A stretch of 64,000 bases of DNA from Arcuatula senhousia (lineage: Eukaryota; Mollusca; Bivalvia; Mytilida; Mytilidae), in contig OZ020305.1 in NCBI GenBank assembly GCA_963971305.1, positions 3,443,001-3,507,000 of the forward strand, read 5' to 3'. Below are positions 35,101 through 44,060 of this stretch, one piece after another; the stretch's first letter is position 1; each line of letters opens with the position of its first letter. Made by a program: the position numbers and the translations under genes. The notes under the pieces were generated by a model. That model ran no database searches and was not told the origin of the DNA. It was given only the letters and a program-made list of their open reading frames with translations.

Positions 35101-37260
35101 TTGAAACATCTTCCGGATCCTCTTCTCTGGAAAGCCCCATCTGCAGATGCTGCTATACCTGGTGCAGATGAATCCACATCAACATGTGTCTCAGTTTGTA
35201 AGATACCTGAAAAATAAATTTATTAGGCAGTGATAAATTTTAAAAGAAAATGGAAACATGCTAATACATCTCTAACAAAACAATGTAAGTTCCAATCAGC
35301 ATATCATTTTCTATTGTTCTTGGTATGTCACATATAAGTATGATACGTGAAGATTAGACTTTGTTTATTGCTTTAGAAGTTTAAATATCTCCTCATAGAT
35401 ATTAAGTTTTATAATTTAATGCAAAAAACAAACAGGAAGTAGAAGTCTGATATGTCAGAAAATATATTCAGATGTACAGTTTGTCAACTGAACTACCGTA
35501 CCAAATTTCAAATCATTCTCATGAACAGTTTTGTAGAAAAACTTGTGGATTTTTTTAATATTGGCCAAGTCTTAAATCACTGTAAACAGGAAGTAGAATT
35601 TATATAGGTCTGAGGTTCCCTTTTTTTTTTGTCATACTCAGATAATACTTAACCACCTTGCTATAAAATTTCAAATTTTTATTATCTACGAATTCTGAGA
35701 ATAATTACATGTACAATGTATATAGACAAACTTGTTTCAATGTTTGGATAATTTTTTCACAAGTAACTGTATGCACATTACAATATGATGCTAGTTGTAC
35801 ACATATTTGAAATGTACATGTAAAATGACTGAGCTATTTCAATTATCCAAAACACTGATATTTTGTTTTATCAGCAATTAGCAGCTTTTCCCTTTGATCT
35901 CATCTGTATGGGGTTTTTTTACAGATAAAAAGAATATTATATATTCCTTTTTGATACTACATGTATCTATATCTAGTCTCATATTAGACTTGTCCTATGG
36001 GACTTGTGTGATACTCTGACACCTAGATATAGATTTTTTTGACAATAAGTTTGTTTGGTCTTTGTTAAAATACTGACCTATCCTACTTCATTACATTTTC
36101 ATCTTGTCAGTGTAACCCAATTTCAGCATTTACAAATTACAGACAATCACTGTAGTTATACTGTACAAAAAATCAGATGTAATTTGTCAACTCCGAACAT
36201 TTCCAACAAAATCACTGAATTGCATTAATTCTATTGTTGAATTTGAATCCGTTTCATTTTATACCATTGCAAGCACGTCAATATTTAGGACATAAGAAAA
36301 TACGTCATAGAAGTATTTTATTGATTTTGGGTCTAAAAATAGCATTTGTTTTACAGTGTGTCAGCTTAATTCTGTTCTTTAATAGATTCAGTATTTTTTT
36401 TTATTATAGACAAAATATTATGAAATTTATTTTCACTGACATTTAAATAAAAAATGCTGAATTTTGACAGCATGCCGAAATTGGGTTGCCCCACATTATG
36501 CTTCAAATCAATCAATCAATCAATCAACTTTTATTGCCATATAAATCTCTGGATTTGTGACAAACACAAGTAAAACAATAAAATTTCTAAATGAAAATGT
36601 TTTTTAACAGATTTTGATTTTCAGATGATAGTCATAACATAACTTATTTGAAATAAAAATTATGAGTTTTCACAAAAAGAAAAGGACTAATATAATACCT
36701 GTTGCAAGCTTAGTGTTCACATCGAAAATCCTAGGACCATGGACTGCATTGTGGGTTTTACCCATCGCCACACGAGCAAAGTCATTGCAGCTGCTACATT
36801 TTATAATAAGGTGTCCACACAGTCCAGCTGGTAAAATTCCTATTCTGTCTTTAAAGTTTAAACAGGAATTACATTTCTTACATTTCATGTTCTCAAACAA
36901 AGTTTCAAGATCTATTACAAATCTTGTGTTTCCAACTGGCCTCAGCTTTCCAGAAAAAAACAAATCATTAACTTCATCAAAAGATGTAGAAGACTGATAA
37001 CTGTGATCATGATGTAAAGAATCTGTAGCTGTAGAGTTATAACATGTTGCTGTTGCAAAGGATGTATCAAAATCATGTGAAAAAGATGTATCAAAATCGG
37101 GTGTAGAAAAAGCATCAAAAATGGGCGTAGAAAGGGTATCAAAATCGGTTGTAGAAACAGGTGTAGAAATAAATGGTTTGGAAATATTATTCAATCTGTT
37201 TTTGTAAGTCTCTGCTTGTCTGTTCTTCAAAAAACGACCGTCTTTCCTTCTGCTCGGCAT
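29102..37260 (-). CDS. Mutator-like transposase fused to DEDDh exonuclease
   Basis: Seven exons (minus): 37260-36699, 35206-35090, 33058-32277, 31850-31740, 31428-31338, 30999-30898, 29901-29102. All introns are GT-AG and phases agree, giving 854 residues. Start ATG at 37,260 (MPSRRKDGRF). Residues 1-187: Ser/Thr/Asp-rich stretch, then a Cys-pair zinc ribbon (CKKCNSC, CSSC). About 205-485: Mutator-like transposase core with ADGAFQRRG (D210), a CRTC..HIC cluster, NWSGSAKSMEPD, LIGDDD and SDTNHVKKNVSNKL. About 490-570: linker. About 577-760: 3'-5' exonuclease with D582-L-E584, D679 (HNNKLFD) and H737..D742 (HDALED), so all five DEDDh residues are present. Role inferred: DNA transposition with end-processing, or a domesticated nuclease. 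Introns carry other repeats. No in-frame stop or frameshift. The transposase assignment is from family resemblance; the fusion and splicing are predictions. Confidence 0.8.
30140..30355 (+). repeat. Penelope-type 3' tail remnant (in intron)
   Basis: GGATCCTAAGAT, ACAACCGGCCACCATTTC, AGGTAAGGACAATG and TCTATGAGATTGATCATTC correspond in order to the sequence after the reverse transcriptase at 55,075-55,285. It lies in the last intron of the Mutator-like gene. Confidence 0.65.
33571..34757 (+). mobile_element. Hairpin-ended element with 156-bp internal repeats (intron)
   Basis: Begins with a hairpin (AGGCTCCCAGGAGCCT) and ends with a second one (GCTCACATGGACC..GGTCCAGGTGAGC). Between them are five units of about 156 bp, each with CTATCTGCAATAGTTTTCAT, CCCTATAAGGGGTCATCTGA and CTTTTGTAGAGCTAAATGAG, then a GACGACGACGG tract. 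The same ends occur inverted at 41,397-42,643. No coding capacity. It lies in the second intron. Confidence 0.8.
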
Positions 37261-37594
37261 GTCGTCAGGTGCTTGTTTACATTACCGTAAACGGCGCGAA
37301 AGTGTGTCGTAATCGATAATATTGAAAATAAAAGGTAGATATTATCTTTATAACTGTTTAAAATTTAAAAGAATGATATTTTAGAATATTTTTATATATA
37401 TATTTACCAATATAGCTTATCTTGTCAATTAATTTTATTTTTTCAAAATTCTTACAGTTCAACAACCGAAAACCGCCCGAGTTGCGCAAAGGCTAAAAAC
37501 GCGTTTCAGATCGGGCCTCGTTAACAATTGGCTGGCCCACTAGAACAAATTTATTTGTGTAAAACTATTTGATGTAACAAATTTTTAAATAAGG

Positions 37595-37972
37595 ACCTTT
37601 TTTGCCCCTTCGACCCCTAATTTCTCAAAAACAGTAAGAGATATTGCAAATCTGATTGAAAAACGCAGGCAGGGATTTTCACAAGGATTCCAATGAAAAA
37701 AAATTTTGAGAATCGGACCACAAATAAAAAAGTCGATTTTTAGGGTGTGGCCCCTTTTTGACCCCCTGTAGCAATGTAACGGTGCAATAAATATCAAAAT
37801 CATTGACACATTTAGTTGACAGAATTTTATGAGGAATTCCTTGAAAAAAGAATTTTCAAAATCGAATGAACAACAAACATTCTACAACAGTTTTGTCAAT
37901 ACACCCGTTTTAGCCCCTTTTGGCCCTTTTTCTAAAACAGTAGGTACAAACCCCAAATACAATACCAACCTT
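37595..37972 (-). repeat. Right long inverted repeat flanking the Mutator-like gene
   Basis: Reverse-complement counterpart of 28,473-28,840. From the outside inward it reads (minus strand) AAGGTTGGTATTGTATTTGG, AGGGCCAAAAGGGGCTAAAA, CGGGTGTATTGACAAAACTG, ATTCGATTTTGAAAATTC, AATCCCTGCCTGCGTTTTTC and GAGAAATTAGGGGTCGAAGG. It lies about 340 bp upstream of the start codon. Divergence between the arms is visible, so if they are termini the insertion is not recent. No clear 9-bp duplication was found outside them. Confidence 0.75.
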
Positions 37973-38015
37973 CCTTTAGTGGTTACAAACATCATATCAA
38001 AATTTCAAAACAATT

Positions 38016-38176
38016 CAGAGGCGGATCCAGAGATTCTGAAAAGAGGGGGCCCACTGACTGGCCAAAGAGGGGGCCCGCTTCGGTCACGCTTCAATGATTT
38101 CCTATATATTCAACCAAATTTTTCCGCCAAAAGGGGGGGCCCGGGCCCCCCAGGGCCCCCCCTGGATCCGCCTATG
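38016..38176. mobile_element. 161-bp miniature element with GGCGGATCCAG ends
   Basis: Ends CAGAGGCGGATCCAG and CTGGATCCGCCTATG are inverted repeats. CAATT lies on both sides (38,011-38,015 and 38,177-38,181). The interior is rich in GGGGGCCC blocks. The GCGGATCCAG core matches the ends of the 1.5-kb element at 15,149-16,643, suggesting a related family, although the apparent duplication is 5 bp rather than 3. Confidence 0.75.
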
Positions 38177-38181
38177 CAATT

Positions 38182-39455
38182 GGTCAACATTTACTCAAGT
38201 TATCGCACGGAAACCAAATGTTCCCAGACGACAACGACGACGACATCGCCATAACATTATACGATCGCAAAATTTTGCGGTCGTATAAAAACTGTTTTTA
38301 ATCGGACTATGTAAATAAATATTCAATACCTAAATTTATAAATACACATGTGAAAGTGTAAGTTCAAAGAAATTCTATCAAGACATTGTTATTCTCCGGA
38401 AGAAGCAAAGAGGCCCCAATTAGATTGTCATAAGTCTGAAACCAGTACTGGTAAACACATGAAACACAAACAAGATCATAAAGTCCAAAGTCATAAAAAG
38501 AATGCACTCAAGTGCTCCTGACCAGAAGAATAAGCAGTTCCTTAGCAAAGACTTATTATAATTTACAGAGTAACTATTAAGGGATTTGATATCTTGACCT
38601 GAATCTTGTGTGGCTTGACTTAAATTAACCAGTATGAATTAATGTGTACCTTTTTTGTTTTAAATATCATAAATGGTGTGTTGTACAATATCAAATAAAC
38701 ATGATAAATGAGATGAAAAGTGACCAAAATTATGCACTCAAACCAATTCTCTGTCAAAAATTTCTAAGTAAATTTAGGAGCTTGTGAAAATGACCAAGAA
38801 CCTATTGACACAAAACCTGAGAAAATTAAAACTAGTTTATTTTTTTCTCAGCACAAACAAATTAAAATGTGTCTCAAATCAAAATCTTAAACCTGTAAAT
38901 GGTTGATGTTTATGCAAAATTCTATGATGAGCCCCTTAACAATAAGCTCTGGATAAATTCATTGGTATTAGACAAAATGATTGACCAATGGAACTCAAAG
39001 TATAGGTAGACAGACAAAAAGCTGAATGCTTTATATATACTCAACAAAACTAAAATGACAATGTCAGAACATTTCTAAAGTGTAAGATCGTCATTTTAAG
39101 GGGCCTTTATGTTGAAAGTTTAATGACTTCAAGCATTAATGTATCGTATATAGCACAGATTTACAGAAATTACAAACAGAATGTCAAATGTACAACATTT
39201 TTGTGATCTATATATACAGGAAACAACTGCTGAATCTTTACAGACAGATATTGACATGATTGAGAAAATATAACATGGTTCATTTTCAAAAGTAAAAAAA
39301 GAAAGAGAGAAAAAGATAGATTATCTTAAATTTAAAAATGACTTAACTGTCAGACTCTTTAATACCAGTACAAAATTTCAAAATCCCCCAAATGTAATTT
39401 CAGCTTCAAAGAAATATTAGTAGTAATTTACATTTTGTAAATCATGAAAATGAAG
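38182..39455. other. Intergenic repeat remnants
   Basis: 38,182-38,290 continues the GACGACGACGACATC family also seen at 18,740-19,070. 38,440-38,545 resembles 20,090-20,245. The remainder is AT-rich with no supported ORF; its upper part would be downstream of the RNF145-like gene. Confidence 0.55.
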
Positions 39456-39460
39456 ATAAC

Positions 39461-39466
39461 TTTATT
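39461..39466 (-). terminator. Candidate poly(A) signal of the RNF145-like gene
   Basis: AATAAA on the minus strand (TTTATT on plus), about 95 bp past the stop codon at 39,561. Position and sequence fit; no transcript evidence. Confidence 0.4.
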
Positions 39467-39560
39467 CAATTTATGTCATGTATGTGCATACATGACATAT
39501 ACATTGTATGAACACGTAATATCTTGTATACAACCAAAATTTAATGCATGTATATGTATA

Positions 39561-41281
39561 TCACATTTGGTTAACATTTTCAATATTCAGCTCAACACTA
39601 GAGTCTGTATCATGGCCAGACAAATCAACACTATCATCAGATGATTCGTTATTTTGTCCTCCCACTAAGTCCTCACCTATGTTACCCCCTGGGCTGTCTG
39701 TGTTACCCTGTTTTGGTTTCTCCTCTATCTTCTTATGGCACATGGGACATGTGTCCTTAACATACAACCACTTCCTCAGGCAGGTAGCATGGAAGAAATG
39801 TTTACATGGTGTCACTTTGGCTTGAGTCATGGATGAGAAACAAATTGGACAGACATCACTGAGGTTATTGAGCTCTTCCTCTGTCGCCTGGGGCAACGAC
39901 TCCACCCTAGCCACAGCCTCCCGTCTAAGAAGAAATGTCTTCCATCCAGTTTGTAGTCTCTTATACACATTGAAATAACAGTGTATGATCAGTATTCCAG
40001 AATTTATCCAGCTCCAGTGGCCAACAAATGTCTCCTTGAGGCCAAAACACACAACAAACAGAGCTACGAAAAATTCTAAAATTCTCACAGTTGCTCTTGT
40101 GTAATAAATTACATCATCTAATTTATCCCATGAGTTCTCACGTAAAGAGTCATATAAGAACAGGAAGTAGACGATCAAGGATCCTATGGCTTGTACTGAA
40201 GTCATAATACTACTAGATATGATCACTAACAACCAGAAATCCAGGCTGAAATATTGGCAGATAGTGTATGTCATATATAGGGGAAACATCCAGAGAAATG
40301 TGAAGAGAAAAATGGCTCGGACATGTTTCAAAATGTTCCTGTTGTGTGATGCGCTCAGAGACAACAGAATAGGGTCTGATATCTCATACATTGATTCAAT
40401 GAGTGAAGATATAACAATGAAGAGCAATATACTCATGAGAAAGGTCCTCTGTAATGGTTTAAGGTCTGTCAGGCCTGTCTGGAAGGCTATCAGTAACATG
40501 GTCCCTCCTTCTGTCCAACCCCAGAATGTATCATTGTCATTGGCGTAGTCCCAACCTTGTAGGAATATCTTGGTCAAGGTCAAAAGGAAGAAGGATACAT
40601 ATGAAATTGTTACGCTTAGTGCAATCAAACTGACTGGTGTCGCACAGCATTCTCCAACAACGGCTAATAATATCATGGGAAAACCCTCCTTCAATATGAA
40701 ACTTGTTCCTACTTTCATCAATATGTAAAAATGTGATGCAAACATATATAACCAGAATACTACAAGCTGGATTCCAATGTTTAGGGTGTTCCATGCGGCA
40801 AAAATAACAGGGAGATATCCAAACTCTTGTATGGCTTCTGATAACTTCTGTAGCAGAACTCTTATGGTCTCAAAAGTGTGGTGAAGATTATTAAAAACTG
40901 TGATCACTAAAACTAAAACGATAAAAACTGTGGCAAAGTTGTGAGCAGCTTCTATAGAATCTGGTGGCAGGCCTATGATTTTGGCAATAACTGGCAAAAC
41001 AAATGCCAGAAAAACAAATCTGATCCAATTTGAAATTTCTAGAAGATAACATATTAATGCTGCTGTGATACATTGTACCAATAAATGTAGAATTATTCGG
41101 TGGATGTGTGAGAAACTTGATAGGAATGTCAGGCTTTGATATTCTTCCGTAAGCTCAGTCACGACAAAGAGGTGGGACATGTACCAGTTAAAGCATGTCA
41201 AGGCAAAGTAGATTATATAGCTGTACAGGTTCACCAAGTTCTTGAGAGGTAGGGTGGCAAGAGTAATGGCAAAACATAATG
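39561..41281 (-). CDS. RNF145: RNF145/TRC8-like membrane RING-H2 E3 ubiquitin ligase (3' exon)
   Basis: One long exon encodes about 573 residues to the stop at 39,561. It is the C-terminal nine-tenths of the usual protein of about 660-690 residues. The 5' edge is a splice acceptor (TTCTTTTTCAG at 41,282), so the initiator exon or exons lie upstream and were not found. At least ten hydrophobic segments fill the first 430 residues, covering the sterol-sensing-like membrane domain; WGWTEGGTMLLIAFQTGL, DPILLSLSASHNR, LDDVIYYTRATVRILEF and GWKTFLLRREAVARVESLP are family signatures. A RING-H2 domain follows (CPIC, CKHFFHATC, KWLYVKDTCPMC), then an acidic Ser/Asp-rich tail. Family members sit in the endoplasmic reticulum membrane and ubiquitinate sterol-pathway proteins such as HMG-CoA reductase. 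Overall pattern is closer to RNF145 than RNF139, with mixed features. Intact throughout. Confidence 0.88.
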
Positions 41282-41396
41282 CTGAAAAAGAAAACAAATT
41301 TATTTCTCATTAGGCCATTATAAAATGATTCCAAGATTCTCATCTAAATTTCTTGACAATACATGTATGGGACAGGTTGCTGTTGGCAAATTCAAT

Positions 41397-42643
41397 TTTT
41401 TAGCTCACCTGGACCAAAGGTCCATGTGAGCTTTTACCATCACTAGGCGTCCGTCATCGTCTGTCGTCTGTAAACAATTTTTCAAACGTTAACTTGTCTG
41501 ACACCATAAGTCCAATTGCAACCATACTTGGTATATTTGTTAAGTGGCATTATGTGTACAAAACTATTGATCGGATTTTTGATTCGTCAAAAAACATGGC
41601 CGCCATGGCTAAAAATAGAACATAGGGGTAAATTGCAGTTTTTTGCAAATACCTCAAATACGGTAACAGATATCAAAATCCTAGCTGAATAAAAGTGATC
41701 AGCACCTCAAGATCTACCTGCCCAGAAATTTTCAAAAAGATCCAACAACCGATGTAGGAGTTATTGCCCTTTTTCTGGATTTTTCATAATTTTGCACTTA
41801 TTTAGCCCTATATTTGAAAACTATACAAGATATTTCAAAAATTCAAATTGCATATAATTAAGCACATCAAGATCTTCATTTCATGTAATTAGGTCAAAGC
41901 CGTAGGACCATTCCTTTTAGGAGTTATTGCCCTTAAAACGTCAAAATTTACCATTTTTCATTACTTTTTCCCTGAATTTCAAAGATTAACTTTTCTGACA
42001 CCATAAGACCAAATGCATTTAAACTTGGTACACTTGTTTAATAGCATATATGATACAATTTGTTGGTTCAGATTTTTGATTTGTCAAAAAACATGGCCGC
42101 CATGGCTAAAAATATAACATAGGGTAAATTGTAGTTTTTTGCAAATACTGTAAACCAATTAATTTTCGTGGCTACAAACTTTCGCGGTTTCCTTAGAATG
42201 AACATTTTCACGGAGATAATCTTTCAGGGTTTGGTAATTCTCCATCATTACAACCTTTTCACTCAGACTGTTTCACGGCTATAAACTTTCGCGTATGCAA
42301 AGCTTCCGCGAATCTCGCGAAAGTTTATAGCACGGGAAAATTAATTGGTTTACAGTAACTCAAAAATGGTTAAGGATATCAAAATTGTGCAAGAATCAAA
42401 AGTGCTCAGCATATTAGGATCTACCTGTCCTGAAATTTTGAAAAAGATCCGACCACTGATGTCAGAGTTATTGCTTTTTTTGTATTTTTTTCAAATTTTG
42501 CACTTATTTAGCCCTATATCTTGAAAGCTATGCAAGATATTTCAAAAATTTAAATTTTATATGGTAAAGCACGATAATATCTACAAAATATGTGTATCTG
42601 TATAGTTCAGGTGAGCGATTCAGGCTCCTGGGAGCCTCTTGTT
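41397..42643 (-). mobile_element. Hairpin-ended element, inverted relative to 33,571
   Basis: Starts TTTTTAGCTCACCTGGACCA with a 13-bp stem hairpin (one mismatch) and ends AGGCTCCTGGGAGCCTCTTG, the same two ends as 33,571-34,757 in reverse. The interior differs: two diverged copies of about 515 bp (TTTCTGACACCATAAGACC, AACATGGCCGCCATGGCTAA, TTTTTTGCAAATAC). The second copy is interrupted by a miniature element. It lies just upstream of the RNF145-like exon. Confidence 0.8.
42148..42355. mobile_element. 208-bp Tc1/mariner-type miniature element
   Basis: CTGTAAACCAATTAATTTTC at the left and its inverse (GAAAATTAATTGGTTTACAG with one extra base change) at the right, flanked by TA on each side (42,146-42,147 and 42,356-42,357). 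It also has CTTTCGCG inner inverted repeats. The undisturbed counterpart of the site is in the first 515-bp copy near 41,640 (GCAAATACCTCAAA), supporting insertion. TA duplication fits Tc1/mariner. Confidence 0.8.
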
Positions 42644-42846
42644 ATTTTTTATCCATTTTGTTAAAATATTTTGCCATTGTAAAGAAAATTGGCCAAATTA
42701 AAACAAAAAAAATCTCCAAAAATCAGAATAAAATTTTTTGAGAGGCTGAAATATTCTGGGCAGGAGGGGATGAGAATCTAGCATATTTTTTTAGAATGGC
42801 CTTATTTAAACAGTTTTTACTTCAAATGTTTATATTATAATGTCTA

Positions 42847-43037
42847 AGGGCTATTCCAGAATTAATTGTATGGGGGGAGTCGGAAGGCACTATAATTAAG
42901 ATTGTATGGGTGGTTGTATTATTAGAAATTTCTCAAAGGCAATTAACATTAGGGGAAAAAAATAAAATTTTATGCATGGTGGGTATAAAAAAGTGCCTTC
43001 CGATCACCCCCCATACATTTATTTCTGGAATAGCCCT
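42847..43037. mobile_element. 191-bp miniature element with AGGGCTATTCCAGAA ends
   Basis: About 45-bp inverted termini: AGGGCTATTCCAGAA..GTATGGGGGG..CGGAAGGCAC on the left and GTGCCTTCCG..CCCCCCATAC..TTCTGGAATAGCCCT on the right. No coding content. The target duplication is unclear. Confidence 0.75.
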
Positions 43038-43609
43038 GATTTCTTTTACTAAGTTTTGAAGGTATTTCATACTTTCATGGTTTTTGCTTGTTGTTTAGAG
43101 ATTTTGTTCCTTGCTTGCATTGTCTGATTTTTTTTTAACATTTTTTTTAAAACTTATATGACTGAGTTTGACTGGTCACGATTATGTATCAAAATGCAAA
43201 CAACTTTTTCGTTTTGCTATAAATTCTGTCTCTTAAGTAAACCTTGTTTTATATATTGTATCCTTAAAAAAAAACATTATTCCAGTGGTCAGGTTGGTTG
43301 TTTGACATGAGGAACAGGAATAGGAAAATATATCAAACAAAATTCCTGGTTTGAGAAATATTTACATTCATTTGTTTTTGTAAAAAAAAACCTTCGATCA
43401 TCACCAATAGTCCTGATAGTTATAAAAATAACATGATTTTATTTTCACAAGTTACTGGATATCAGGTCACATATTGTTTTCAATATATTGTAGATTTTTA
43501 CTCTTACAGATGATTAAGGGTGTTGTATTATGTGCACTTATTCCACTTTAATTTGTCATGTATGATCAATTATTCTTTGAGTTGAACAGTTGACCACCCG
43601 TACGAAATT

Positions 43610-44060
43610 TTCTACAGGATTCCTGCAGGACAGTTACAGGAAAATTAACGTAATCTTACAGTAATGTTTTTTTCCTGTAATATTTTTAACGTACATGGAA
43701 AATCAATATTTTTACTGTAAGGAAATTTAATATTCCTGCTAAGATATTACTGCAACAAGACAGGAATATAAATTTGTCCTACCGTAATTTTTGAGAGGAT
43801 CAAGAAAAGTGAACGGAATGTTGGACTTAGAAATTTTTCATCGTCTTCTTTACAGGAATGTTGAACTTTTATTATTTTTTAAACAGGAATATTTGACTTA
43901 GAAATTTTCATCACTTTCTTTACAGGAATATTGGACTTGATAAAAATTGTCATCATCTTCTTAACAGGAATATTAGCTGATTAGACTTAGACAATTTTCG
44001 TGATTTTCTTTACAGGAATATTTTACTTTGAACATTTTCATTGCAGAAATATTGAAAAGA
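43610..44060. repeat. ACAGGAATATT subterminal repeat cluster
   Basis: TTTACAGGAATATT or close variants recur about every 45-60 bp (near 43,852, 43,892, 43,920, 43,960, 44,013), several followed by ACTTAGAAATTTTCATC. It lies just beyond the stop of the CACTA-like gene. Short subterminal arrays are typical transposase-binding sites of CACTA elements, so this may be one end of that transposon; inferred. Confidence 0.6.
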
